From Fusarium oxysporum f. sp. lycopersici 4287 (lineage: Eukaryota; Ascomycota; Sordariomycetes; Hypocreales; Nectriaceae): a DNA stretch of 64,000 nt. Shown piece after piece: positions 30,364-41,008 of the stretch (positions within the stretch are counted from its first letter, which is position 1; every line of letters starts with the position of its first letter). The notes under the pieces are model-generated. The model made no database searches. It was not told the DNA's origin and saw only the letters and a program-made list of their open reading frames with translations. Location: NCBI RefSeq assembly GCF_000149955.1, contig NC_030998.1, positions 818,699 to 882,698 on the forward strand. The letters are read 5' to 3'. A program made the translations under genes and the position numbers.

Positions 30364-32040
30364 TCACTGTTGTGAGATGTCTACTTTACTCCACCAAAAC
30401 TCAGATTGCTTGCGAGCCCAATCATCATCCGTAAACACAGCAGTCTTGCCAGCATCTCCTCCTATCAACTCCTCGTTCCCTTCGCCGAATCTCAACACCT
30501 TGGGACTCTTGGGATCATATGCCTCCCATTTGGGTCTCTGGGGGTACTCTCCAGGGACAGCGTTAGGGTCTCCTCGTGTGATGAAGCTAGTAACATAGTG
30601 GTTCAGTGTCTTGGCAAGGTCTTTTTGTGTTTTGGAGATCGCCACGACCTTGGGATCGCAGACTTCGTAACGCATGTTATCAGCGTGTTGGGCACCGTTA
30701 TTGACTGTGCTAACGGCGGCCCAGTGGTAAAGATACACAGGCACTGATGGGGAGGCAAGTTCGGCTGTTTGGCGTGCGGGGGCGACATAAGCATAGTGGG
30801 CGTATGCAGCCTCGATGCGCTTGTACTGTGATCCCATATCCTTTCGAGTCTCCTTGTACTCGGAATCCTCAAACTTGGCTGGGTCTCGGTAGAGCTCCTC
30901 AATAGTGTCCAAATCCTCTGAGGTAAGCAGTGGTAGCAACTCAGCCCAGAAATGTCGAAATTGAGAAGACTCCGACATTTGCTTGTTAACATAAAGCGAA
31001 CCTTCGTTCGTTGTGAAGCCAGTCATTATGGGCACCTTATGCCACTTGCCCGACTTCCATGTCTCAAGAGGCGGTCGCGCGATGACTTCACCGTCGATTA
31101 CAGGTTGGAAAGCCCAGCGAAGGGAAGGGTTATACTTGTCGAATGTAGCTGTTTGCGCATCTGTGATGACCTTCTCGGGCTGTTGGCGCAGATAAGGGAA
31201 GATCTCATTCTCTGGGAGATTCTCGGGGACGCCGACCGCGCGGAGGAAGTCCTTGAACTGAGCTTCATGAATCGGCGCATTGTAAGGTCTCACGGCTCGT
31301 GATGTAGGGGCTCCAGACTCAATAATGGCTTTGTGGAAGAGAGGGGCAACGCCCTCCTTGTAGTGCATGATATGATGACCGATCTGCTTGAAGTTAGTTG
31401 ACTTTAGGCTCAAATGAGCGATGGAACTTACAGAATGAGCACCGGCGGACAGACCAAACAATGTGACATTACTGGGGTCACCACCGAAGGCTGCGATGTT
31501 TTCTTGCACCCACTCCATCATGAGAATCTGATCCTTTAATCCAAGGTTAAGAACACCCTCCTTAGCACTCAGACTCGAGGGCAAAAATCCCAAAGCTCCA
31601 ATTCGATATTGAAATGTCACTGCGACAAAAGCTTCCGGCGCATTCGCCACCATCGACGCCGTCTTGTGCATATGCGCCGAACCTCTGTTAAATGCACCGC
31701 CGTGGATATACAAAGCAACAGGTAACTTTTCATGTTTATCCGCTGACTTGCGAAAGATATTCGCTGTCAAACAATCCTCACTCTGCTCAAGCGTTGGTCC
31801 AACCAAAAGTCCCTTGCCAGGAGCTGCAGGGCCATATTCAGATGCATCGATGACTTGGTCGGGTGAAGCTGGGACTTTGACGGGGAGACGGAAACGAAGA
31901 TCGCCTGTTGGGGGTAGAGCGTAGGGGACGCCCATCCAACCATCTACGGGTTGGGGTAGGCTGTCATTCAGCTTGACGCCGACGAGCTTGCCCTGGGGAA
32001 GGGCGATGGTTGGAGTGTCTGGAGAAATTTGGCTACCCAT
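30364..32040 (-). CDS. Type-B carboxylesterase (alpha/beta hydrolase)
   Basis: Two exons, 32040-31432 and 31383-30364, give 542 residues. The 48-base intron (31431-31384, GTAAGT to GCAG) is stop-free and in frame. Removing it restores GLSAGAHS-IGHHIMHY, the standard nucleophile elbow. The N-terminus (MGSQISPDTP) lacks a signal peptide, so the enzyme is probably intracellular. The oxyanion loop is YIHGGAF, the catalytic Ser is in GLSAGA, the acid is likely the Glu in FTTNEGSLY, and the His is in GAQHADNMRYE. Length fits the fungal family of 520 to 560 residues. It should hydrolyse carboxylic esters. It is divergent from a Dal5-type permease, so the two may handle an imported ester or amide. 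Confidence 0.88.
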   Translation of the reverse strand: MGSQISPDTPTIALPQGKLVGVKLNDSLPQPVDGWMGVPYALPPTGDLRFRLPVKVPASPDQVIDASEYGPAAPGKGLLVGPTLEQSEDCLTANIFRKSADKHEKLPVALYIHGGAFNRGSAHMHKTASMVANAPEAFVAVTFQYRIGALGFLPSSLSAKEGVLNLGLKDQILMMEWVQENIAAFGGDPSNVTLFGLSAGAHSVSSIAHLSLKSTNFKQIGHHIMHYKEGVAPLFHKAIIESGAPTSRAVRPYNAPIHEAQFKDFLRAVGVPENLPENEIFPYLRQQPEKVITDAQTATFDKYNPSLRWAFQPVIDGEVIARPPLETWKSGKWHKVPIMTGFTTNEGSLYVNKQMSESSQFRHFWAELLPLLTSEDLDTIEELYRDPAKFEDSEYKETRKDMGSQYKRIEAAYAHYAYVAPARQTAELASPSVPVYLYHWAAVSTVNNGAQHADNMRYEVCDPKVVAISKTQKDLAKTLNHYVTSFITRGDPNAVPGEYPQRPKWEAYDPKSPKVLRFGEGNEELIGGDAGKTAVFTDDDWARKQSEFWWSKVDISQQ

Positions 32041-32378
32041 TTTGACTTGATTTGCTACTATCGTAAATGAGGAATTGTGAGAATACAATCTGTTAAATAC
32101 AGTCAAGACTCAACACTGACGAAACTCATTGTTGGAGTAGCGCCATCAGTATGAGGGGCATCTCCTCGGCGTCCAAAAACCGCTCCGCTCTCCACGTCTC
32201 AGTTCCGACAACGGCTTCAGCAGCACAATCACCGGAGATAAGTGCCATTCGCGCCCTATCTTTCCAATCCAAGAAATAAAACACGCGAATCTCCCTTTTC
32301 AGATCGGCGAACTTGCTTTACCCCGCGAATTCGCCTGTTGAATATGGACCCGATCGCTACCGGTATTAGATCTGAGGA

Positions 32379-32389
32379 CCGAGTATCGG
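32379..32389. promoter_or_regulatory. CCG-N5-CGG candidate Zn-cluster site
   Basis: CCGAGTATCGG lies within the 769-base divergent promoter between the esterase and the permease. It has the inverted-triplet form bound by Zn2Cys6 dimers. The rest of the promoter (32041-32809) holds no gene that I can support. Confidence 0.35.
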
Positions 32390-32809
32390 AGCTTGATAGC
32401 GGCCAACTGGAACTAGGCCTAAACCCCGCATACTTGGTGATTTTAGTGAGGCTCTCATTGGTGAGAATGCCTTTCGCGCTGTCTTGACTCAGGAACTGCA
32501 GCTTCGTTGGGATGAGATCTGCATGATAGACTGATAGGGCTAATTCGCTTGGTTGATACGAGAATAATGTACCCCGGACCCATTGTCTATCACTTGTTTA
32601 ACTGAAGGGAAGGTTATATGGGTCCTTGATCTCCCCATCATCATGAATCTCAAACTGTCCTCACGAAGCAAGAAAGCTTCTAACATTCAGTAGGGGTGCT
32701 GAGAACCACTGGTCTAAAAGCATCCTAAGTTATCCTAAACTTCCCTAAATCTTTTTATCGCTTGGGATTTAGCCCCTCGGTTTTCTTTCCTTCCCTAAGC
32801 TGTCACACG

Positions 32810-34477
32810 ATGTCACCGCCAACAACAGGGCCGTTGCCCGACGACAAGAAACTCGCCGAAGAAGAGCAAATCGCCATGAAAAAGCTCGACTCAATCACTC
32901 CAGGCGAAGTCGTCGAGCTTGACGCTACAGAAACATTTCTGCGCCAACATAACTTCACAAATGAGTACATCGGCGAACTGTTGATCGACACGGAACTCAA
33001 CAAGAAGCTCATCCGCAAGGTCGACATGATCCTCCTCCCCATGTTGATGGGGACATACATGCTTCAATACATTGATAAGAATGCGCTTTCATATGCTGCC
33101 GTGTTCGACTTGTTCACAGACACGGGAATCTCATCGGATCAATATTCTTGGTTCGCTAGCATCTTCTACTTTGCGTACATGGCTGCCGAGTACCCGTGGT
33201 TGTTTCTGGCGCAGAAAACGCGTATGGCAAAGGTTGTTAGCGGCTGTGTTATTGCATGGGGAAGTGTGTTATTGTTAACTGCTGCGGGAAATAACTTTGG
33301 TTCGTTGGCAACGTGTAGATTCTTTCTTGGTGTCTTTGAGGCGCCCATCACGACGTGTTTTATGATGATCGTTTCTATGTGGTACACACGAGAGCAGCAG
33401 CCATTCAGAGCTGGTATTTTCTACTGTTGTAATGGGGTAGGAGCTATGGTAGGAGAACCTTCCTGGTTATTCGGACTCTGCTAACATTTCATAGCTCGGC
33501 GGCATTCTTACCTACGGTATCGGCCAGATCAAGAACTTTCCCGTTTGGAAGGCTGTTTTCATGACCTGTGGCGGAATGACAGTCGTCTGGGGTTTCGTTC
33601 TACTCTTCTTCCTCCCTGACAGCATTATGTCAGCCCGCCATTTTACCCTCGAAGAACGAGCCCTGCTCATCGGCCGTGGCCGTCTTGCTCGAACTGGTGT
33701 TTTAAACAAGACCATCAAGTGGAACCAGATCCGCGAAGCATTCATTGACCCTCAAGTCTGGCTGCTTGTCCTATTCATGCTCCTCAACGAAACCATCAAT
33801 GGAGGCATTGCCAATTTCGGGAAGCTTATCATTAAGGGCGTCGTCAAGGATCCTCTTGAGACCGTTGCTCTTGGTATCCCCATGGGCGCTTTCCAAGTCA
33901 TCTACATTCTATCAGGCACCTTCCTGGCTTCACGCATCAAGAACTGCCGTACCATCATCATGGCTGTCTACCTTATCCCCACCATGATTGGTGTATGTCT
34001 TCTCTGGAAGCTTGATCGTGAACATCACAAGATCGGCGTTCTTTTCGGTTACTATATCATCGGTGCCTTTGTCTGCTCTCTGGTCCTTGCGATGCAGATG
34101 CCCGCTAGCAATCTCGGTGGCTACACCAAGCGTATCACAGCTTCAGCAATGGTCTTCATCGCCTACTGCGTCGGCAACGTCATTGGTCCTCACGCTTTCT
34201 TGGGCTCTGAGGCCCCCTTGTACCCATCCGGATGCATTACGATTCTCAGCTGCTCGGTTGCTCAGATGGTCGTCGCAATTATGCTTCGAGTACTCCTGTC
34301 CAGGCGAAACGCACGAAGAGACGCAGCCGCTGCGGCTGTTGGGACGAATAGCGAGGATCCCTCTGAAGTGGATGGAGCTGACTTGACAGATTTTGAGGTA
34401 AGATTCAAAATTCGAACTAAAAATTGCGACAAGGCACTGATATTGCGCAGAATCCTCATTTCCGCTACGTGCTATAA
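32810..34477 (+). CDS. Dal5/allantoate-permease-type MFS anion transporter
   Basis: Three exons, 32810-33448, 33495-34397 and 34451-34477, give 522 residues. The last exon encodes only NPHFRYVL, the conserved end of this transporter group (normally DLTDWENPxFRY), which confirms the terminal intron. The N-terminal cytoplasmic segment is acidic. The first transmembrane region has KVDMILLPMLMGTYMLQYIDKNALSYAA, broken here across family signatures MLQYIDK and NALSYA. The architecture of 12 helices and these motifs define the anion:cation symporter family of allantoate, nicotinate or carboxylate importers. The start at 32810 (MSPPTTG) suits the family better than the upstream ATG at 32762. It is co-oriented outwards with the esterase, suggesting joint control. 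Confidence 0.88.
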
Positions 34478-34831
34478 ACTCATGATGTCTCGACTGCATA
34501 AGGAGACGAATGTTGTCAGTTTGAACGAACTGCATTAGTAAATAAAGTGAATTTTTTAAAAACTCTCTGGGGATAATAAGACTTCTTACATTTAGATAGT
34601 GTATCATATCAACTGATCTGATCTAATGGCCCACTAAGATACACTAAACTTATCTGAATATCTTTGTCACGTAGGATAATGATCCTAAGTTTTCTTGCCT
34701 TTCCTAGGAAGCGCCGCCGATATGCCTTCCCATGATCCGACCCAAAAGTCCTTCCCCTAACTAAAATTATTTTTCGTCCCTAGTATTACAGTGTTGTTAC
34801 ATCCTCTTGTCCTCGTCCTCGTCCTCATCCG
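34478..34831. repeat. AT-rich spacer with a decayed TIR-like end and a GTCCTC microsatellite
   Basis: The bases at about 34681-34703, read on the minus strand, give ACTTAGGATCATTATCCTACGTG, close to the terminal repeat of the element at 43185-43290 (agTTAGGAcCtcTATCCTAgG). I cannot find a matching second end, so it is an eroded relic at best. A short (GTCCTC)n tract lies at about 34808-34826, just downstream of the HET gene stop. Confidence 0.35.
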
Positions 34832-36835
34832 CTACCGCGATAATAGTGGAGGCCATGGAAATATAACCTCGTAAGTCGGAGCACCGACAAAGAAGCACAA
34901 ACCAAGAACCCACTCCTTAGTATACAAGCGCAATGGTCCGTTGTGTTCATCATCTGAAAGCCGAACTCCAAGAGACACGTGATGGTCGAGATCGTTTGCA
35001 AGATACTCCTCATCTGGCTGGTCTTCCGACCAGAGCGACGTGAAGACATGCGTGAGATCATCTTCCTGTTGGCTGAACAGCTCTTCTGACTCATCGAGAT
35101 TTCGATTGCGGATGAATATCGCCCGTGCTGTTGTAGCCTCTCCAGATGGGTCACATAGATAGCCCAGTGTTAAAGGCTGATCTGCGTCCATAGCTCTGAC
35201 GACCTCCTTCGCCATAAGCCTTCGATAGCGTAGACTAAAAGACTCGTCCTCATCTACAACAAAGGCATCTTCCTCAAGGAATTCCTTCATATCCTCCACT
35301 ATCTCTGCGTCTTTGCGCCCTTTCTTTGCCTTGACGAGTTCAACCAGCTGTCTTAACCGCGTGCGATCATATTCAGACAGTTGCTGGTCGCCTTTCTGAC
35401 TTGGCTGCGATAAGCGCGGTGATGACCGAGGCGCTTGGAGGGTATCATCCAGCTTCCAGAGATGACCTCTTGTGACTATCCCAGTTTTGGTGAAGTTAAC
35501 ATCGACGAAACGACAGCTCTTGTTAAAAGTCAACCTTCGCGCGCCCTCCGGGGCCCGGAAATCATCGAAGAAAAGATTGTTGATCTTCTCAACCATTGGC
35601 TCATGTTCTGATACAGGTGGCTCATCGTTTTTGAGAACCTCGCCATTTACGAGACGAAGGGCCAGTATCGCGAGGTCTAGGTTTACACCGCTATCCTGAA
35701 GCCGCGTACTGTTGAGACGTGTCGCGTATTGGCAGCAATTGGCAATGATTGCTAGACAATCCCATGGCTCCGTGACGCCTCGTTTCCGGACATCGGAAAC
35801 AATTGTCCCAGACATGGAGCTTGAAGGTGATAACAATATGGTGTACTTCCCCGCCGTCGCAAGTATATGGTCGATCATCTCTTCATCCTCACTTGTCAGA
35901 AAGTGATGTCGGCGAAAGCCAAGACAGAATTTGGTAGCGCTTTCCGAGAACCTGGCTGACTGGACACTCAGCTCGCCAGGTACTACACCAAACATTGGTT
36001 TCTTGCCACTGAGTATCGACCGTTTTGTGTCTTCGAAATCGCCGCTGTGATGGATGAGAAGCGTCATCTTGAGGCCAGCTCGGTAGTTCTCTTGGAACGT
36101 CCACGCTCTTGTCCACCATTTATCGCGGGTGATTTCGTATATCAGGCATAGCATCTTACGAGCTTGGTTATACTCTGCACCTTTCGACAGCGCAAATCCG
36201 CCCTCATGGTACTTGACAAGGGCACCTTTGAGTATCGAAGAGAGGGTTCTCATCTCATCCTCATCTTGGATCGGCCGACCGAGTAGCGCAACAGGGTGAT
36301 CGCTCAGTGAGTATACTCGATCCATTGCATCGAGGGCATGCCTTTTCTGCCTGCACTCAGTATGTGTGCATGATGACTGCTTGCATTTCTTCTGCGGGAT
36401 ACTATGCCGATCAATCCACAGAAGCGGCACGTCATGACATTGCATGTATTTTGTGATCCTTTCAAGCACCGAATTCCGTACCGAGGAGCGCCAAGCTTCT
36501 TGTCCATCCCTTGTCTCGATTTTATGGCCCTCCTTCCTGGGGTTCTGTGTTTCATGTTCGGAAGCATCCCAGGTGTACGACAGCGCAATAAAATTACTAT
36601 CTGTGAATCCGTTGACAGTTTCTCTGAGCCAGTAAGGCGTTTCGGGCTTTTCATCCTCATCATCTGTGAGCTTTCTCTTCTTGGATTGTCGTCGACCGAG
36701 GCATTCGAGATTTTCAACGATCCATATCATCTTTTGCTGCGGAATTCTGCATTTTTCTATCTGAAGGAGTGACGATATGATGCTTGGTCCATCTTCTGGT
36801 GTGTGACTGCCCCGAAGGACACGCTTTGTGGCCAT
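34832..36835 (-). CDS. HET-domain (heterokaryon incompatibility) protein
   Basis: This single-exon gene of 667 residues carries the HET domain near its N-terminus. NFIALSYTWD is at 81-90, LLWIDRHSIPQ at about 138-148, and DKWWTRAWTFQE at about 240. HET domains trigger cell death after non-self recognition in fungi, often downstream of NLR-like sensors, and have a TIR-like fold. The Cys that normally follows WID as DxxCINQ is replaced (DRHSIPQ), as seen in divergent members. The C-terminal 400 residues show no known repeat and include a charged stretch (KAKKGRKDAEIVEDMKEFLE). No signal peptide or membrane segment is present, so it is likely cytosolic. Its neighbours are a STAND-N gene and its truncated duplicate on the same strand. 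Confidence 0.88.
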   Translation of the reverse strand: MATKRVLRGSHTPEDGPSIISSLLQIEKCRIPQQKMIWIVENLECLGRRQSKKRKLTDDEDEKPETPYWLRETVNGFTDSNFIALSYTWDASEHETQNPRKEGHKIETRDGQEAWRSSVRNSVLERITKYMQCHDVPLLWIDRHSIPQKKCKQSSCTHTECRQKRHALDAMDRVYSLSDHPVALLGRPIQDEDEMRTLSSILKGALVKYHEGGFALSKGAEYNQARKMLCLIYEITRDKWWTRAWTFQENYRAGLKMTLLIHHSGDFEDTKRSILSGKKPMFGVVPGELSVQSARFSESATKFCLGFRRHHFLTSEDEEMIDHILATAGKYTILLSPSSSMSGTIVSDVRKRGVTEPWDCLAIIANCCQYATRLNSTRLQDSGVNLDLAILALRLVNGEVLKNDEPPVSEHEPMVEKINNLFFDDFRAPEGARRLTFNKSCRFVDVNFTKTGIVTRGHLWKLDDTLQAPRSSPRLSQPSQKGDQQLSEYDRTRLRQLVELVKAKKGRKDAEIVEDMKEFLEEDAFVVDEDESFSLRYRRLMAKEVVRAMDADQPLTLGYLCDPSGEATTARAIFIRNRNLDESEELFSQQEDDLTHVFTSLWSEDQPDEEYLANDLDHHVSLGVRLSDDEHNGPLRLYTKEWVLGLCFFVGAPTYEVIFPWPPLLSR

Positions 36836-37222
36836 TCTTTGGGCCGCTGAAAGGACATTTCGGGTTCAGGGGATGTAATCGATTGGACCTGATGAGATTT
36901 CTGGTGTCAAGGATGACGACGTCAGCGCCGCTATCTCACGAGACGCGTCGTCAGCTGCCAATCACAATCCTCTTTCGACCTATGTGGGTCCATGATGGAG
37001 CCTTTTCTCTTGGGTATCTAGTCTAACTGGCAGAAAACTTTCCTAAATAATGAAAAGGCTTAGATGAGTATTAGGGTATCTTATGAGGAACACTTTTCGT
37101 GCATAAGCACAGACGTCTATAGCTGAGACGGATATCATAATTACTTTTGTAAGCCTGTGAACTATTTCATCATTCATATATCAGCAGGTATGAAGTATGC
37201 TGACACAAATTTCGATCAAACA
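36836..37222. other. Intergenic spacer
   Basis: This is the promoter of the HET gene. The open frame at 36784-37026 overlaps the gene and has no domain. No other feature is seen. Confidence 0.4.
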
Positions 37223-39370
37223 TCAAACATCCTCTACCCAAGTTCCCGGCATCGGCATCCGCTGTTTCTGCCTATGTTGTCCAACTTTCCCTTGCTTGTG
37301 CTTTTGCCTCCTGTCAAACCTGTCTTGGGCTAGCTGCAATTCCCGATCCACCCATTCTGCCTCTTCTGCACTGTAATCGTTGTAATGGCGAAGAGGAAGC
37401 CAAAAAGGCCATCCTTTTCGATGTCTGTCAGATCCACCCGGAACCCCCAAGGTCTGGTGCTCCTTCCAAGCTTCATGCTGTGCAATATAAGCTTGTGTCG
37501 AGCCTCCTTGGTACAATGTGAGCGGACTCGCAAAGTGTTCATGTTCCGTTAACAGCTCCTTAACAGGGCATTCGTCCTGGATGAAGAGGGCCCAGAATGG
37601 GAATTGTCTTCCTCTTGACTCTTCGATGAAGAGAACGCGCCTGTAGTTTGAAGAACCAGTTTTCTTGTTATTCCAATATGGCGTATCGCGCCACGTCGCG
37701 AAACAACACTCCGTCTCGACCATGAGATATTCCTTAATGTTGACGCCGGCTTCCTCCAAAATATCTATCCATCGATGCACATGTTCCAATATCTCGTCGG
37801 TGTCCCAGTTGTAAAATAGGATGTCTTTCAAGGCACTGAACTCAGTATCAGACCGAAGCTGTTGATGGATGTCCAAGCCTCTTGAAATACAACCTGCAAT
37901 AAGATCTGCCCATCCTTCGATGTTCACTGCTAAATCGTGCTTGAACTGCTTCATGGCGTATCTCCAGACCGCGGTATTGAAGGCTACCATATTACCAGAG
38001 AAGTGAGGCTTGCATGCTTCTATGCATATCTGGGCGTTGTAGGGATCTACAATGCCTCGCAAGATCATGTGAAACTCAGATGCCAAGATGGAGTCTTTGC
38101 CGTATCTTGATGTATCCAGGACGCATCTAGGACCATCTTCACCCATTAAAAGCATACAGATATCTTGCGCTTCCAATATGGTTTCTAAAATGTTAGCATA
38201 TCCGTTCGATATCTGTCTATAGCTAACCCATACCTGTTGGATAGGTCAAAGTTTGCGTTGCGAGAAATCTGAGAATTGACTGGGATTTTGTCAAAGCTGC
38301 CAGCTGTCGTCGTGTTAGGGCGATAAACAAACGATGCTTTTTGACTTACGCCCAGAAGAGAAGTCTCATTGTCAGGATCATATTCATCCCAGGCAATGAC
38401 CGTTGCGGGCGTCAGAATGCCTTGAGTAAAGAAAGCCTGAATTTGGCCCAAGTTATCATCCATAAAGGCCATCTCAACTTTTTCTCCAATCTGACGCTGA
38501 CCTTCCTGGAGGTAAATAACTCGAGGTATCTGTAGGGTGATACAAAATGGGGCCAGGTTGCCACGTCGTAGCGACACTTTCACGTACAAGCTCAATAATG
38601 AAGAGCCTATCGTGAAGATAGAATCATCCTGAATTGCTGATGAGCTTGAGCCTGATGAGATTTCCTCCTTGGTTGTTCTTCTTGTCCATTGTACAAAAGC
38701 TTTGGTGCTCCAGGCCTGTCTCCATGTATCGATGATAGTTTCTGGGCTTTTTCGACGTGTTGGACGCTTGTCGCACAGGTCAAGCTTTCTGACACCTGGT
38801 ATCCTCTTTGCTTCTCTAGCTGTTGAAGTAGTTGTGGTTGGCAAAGGACTCCTGACAGCCTTGTGGGATGTCATAGTCACAGCCCTGAAGGATTAGTAGG
38901 AAGTTTGCAGGTTGCAGGCTGGGTGAACCGTACAGAATATTGGCTGTCATATGCAGCTGAAGCGAGGAAAGGCAACGGTCCAGTCCATTCGTGGCAAGGC
39001 GGATCTGATCTTTATACCGCAGAAACAGGGCTCCAACAGTCTTCAACGGATTCCGGGTATTCTTCTGCATTCTTGAGATTGAATTGAGAATTTTATGGAT
39101 ATCTGAGACTTTAGATAGACATTGCTGAATGATACGACGTAACTTCTGGAGCAGATTGACTTACAGCGTGTTGAATCCCCGTGTTCCATCTGAAAGAATA
39201 ACTTCCAAGGAGCAGCAAATAGTCTCGATATCGTCAAGCTTGTCGGCGAGACTTTCGAGCTCTTTCGCCGCTGATTTGTAGGCTGCGATGTATTCCTTGA
39301 CGGCTTTTGCTGTCTGCACTAGCTGCATCGCTAGGGACAGGATTCCAAAACTTAGAGAGGCAGGGTCCAT
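37223..39370 (-). pseudogene. Fungal STAND-type N-terminal/ankyrin-like protein broken by one TAA
   Basis: Four exons, 39370-38934, 38884-38350, 38303-38234 and 38184-37223, join in phase to 668 codons, but codon 70 is TAA (39163-39161). The N-terminus, MDPASLSFGILSLAMQL and following, is the fungal N-terminal domain found in NLR/STAND and ankyrin proteins. Homologous-looking helices (LLQKLRRIIQQCLSKVSDI) continue in the same frame straight after the stop. The middle (VEMAFMDDNLGQIQAFFTQG and LLGLAALTKSQSILRFLAT) resembles ankyrin repeats. The C-terminus is basic and ends PGTWVEDV. A GT precedes the stop as GTAAGT, but no acceptor of normal length keeps the frame without deleting this helix; a 93-base intron ending at AATCTCAAG is the only alternative. 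A CAA to TAA nonsense change is the simplest reading. Confidence 0.65.
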
Positions 39371-39695
39371 AGTGCGTAAGAATGTTGTTGAGGGTGAAGT
39401 ACTGAATGTGAGGATGAATGGCAAGTCTTTCGATGTTGGCAGCGAGAGAAATCGGGCTGCGCAGAATGCCTTGGAGGGGCTGTGCAAAGCATCGCGATCT
39501 CATTCGATGGGTGTTTTCTCATCGCCAACTTGTCTTGAATTGTGATTCGTCTACTTTCGCACCCTGCATAAGGAGGGGCATGGACAACGGGTAAACCACC
39601 TGATCTTGGAGTCTCACCAAAACAATAATTGATTGTATTGATTTAAGAAGCAAGTGTTTACTGTGTATAAATAATAAACCCTCCAAAGTCCGTTT

Positions 39696-40598
39696 TCATT
39701 CCACCCATGCTCCAGGCATTCTTTGCCGTCTGTTTCCATTACAGTTAAACTTTTGACGTTTATACTGCCATTTTCGTTTAAAGCGACGTTCCCTCAAGTC
39801 AATAACTCGATGAGCCCATTCTGCGAGTTTAACCTTAACCACCATTGTGTCATCGTCGCCGCCGCCGAAGTTTTTCACCATCCATCGATCAAGAGAAGGC
39901 GCAATTGGCCAAAAGTTCATCGCTGGGACTGATGCAGCAATATCTCCTCCATCCTTCCAATGTCGATACCTACCAACATAGGTAGGCCAACGGCCCCATT
40001 GCAACGTTTTGTCCGCACCTCGCAAGGCCGGAAACTCAATGAATAGTTCGTACATCAGGTATGAGCTGTCAACGCGCTTAATCCAATACGGAATCATACG
40101 TCAGTTGTAATACCCTTGGAGCAGCACTCGTGGGATAATCGTATGTTTTAGACCATAACCAGCCCAGACCTTGGGTTTCATCCCATGTGTCAAAGCAATA
40201 CTTCACCGCAGTCTCCACATATGTTGACATATTAACCTACGCTTGTTCCAACATGTCGATCCACCAGCATGCGCAATACCAAGCTTCGTCAGCGTCGCCA
40301 AAGTTTGAGAGATCAACTCAAGGTTTTCTGTGAACACGTAAATCTGGGAGTTGGAAAAGACATCATACCCTCGCGCAATGACGTCTGCAAGTATGATGAC
40401 CAGTCATGTAGCTATGCATTAGTTATGTCAAGGGCAGACATACTGCGGAAAGAAAGGCTAATCTCTCCAATAGATATATAATCAAAGTTCTTTTGCCGCT
40501 GACCTGTAGGCGTTGACCAGGTTCTTGATAGTAGTTATCGTGTTAACTAGCTGAATAGATAGGGGAATAATTCCAAGGGCCAGCGAAAGAGGTTCCAT
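39696..40598 (-). pseudogene. Truncated tandem copy of the STAND-N/ankyrin-like gene
   Basis: The 5' part encodes MEPLSLALGIIPLSIQL and on to YRSAAKEL, matching the start of the copy at 39370. It stops at a TGA near 40483. The 3' part (minus, 40097-39696) ends in RRQRMPGAWVE, matching the QRMPMPGTWVEDV end of the other copy. Between them only fragments resembling its C-terminal half remain (around 40260-40400), and the ankyrin-like middle is missing. The simplest reading is a head-to-tail duplicate that suffered an internal deletion. A (GAGGTC)4 microsatellite lies just upstream at 40626-40650. Confidence 0.65.
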
Positions 40599-41008
40599 GG
40601 TGAGCAATGCGACGTGGCTGAAGTTGAGGTCGAGGTCGAGGTCGAGGTCGATAAGAAATGAAAATTCTGTTGAGGGGTTATAGCCAGCGAGGTATGTATG
40701 ACAAGTTTCAGACTGAGATGACAACATTATACAAGATAGCGCAAGGTGCCCCAGTTTCATATGGTGGTTCATCCAGTATATGCAGGCCTTGCCGAGAAAT
40801 GAATTGACTGGACCTGTGTATCGTCAGGAAGCGAGGTACTACAGTGAACCTCGACTCATGATTGGAAAATCATGTTCTGCCAATTTAGGGAAAAGACATC
40901 AAGACATGAGCTTATGATGGAAGCAGGGAAGGGTTGCTACGTGCGCAAAGGTCAGACTCACTATGTTCTAAAGTAATAAATATACGACAAAAACTATCTC
41001 GATTATTT
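40599..41008. other. Spacer with GAGGTC microsatellite
   Basis: About four GAGGTC units at 40626-40650 form a hexanucleotide repeat in what would be the leader of the truncated copy. The remainder has no supported feature. Confidence 0.45.

Noticed and set aside
34143..34607. 154-codon minus-strand frame at the end of the permease
   Set aside because: Mostly antisense to the last exons of the Dal5-type gene, with no domain.
38184..38350. Frameshift in the STAND-N/ankyrin-like gene between its ankyrin part and C-terminus
   Set aside because: A first model with one intron was out of phase, but a GTAAGT intron at 38349-38304 plus a second at 38233-38185 restores the frame exactly, so no frameshift is needed.
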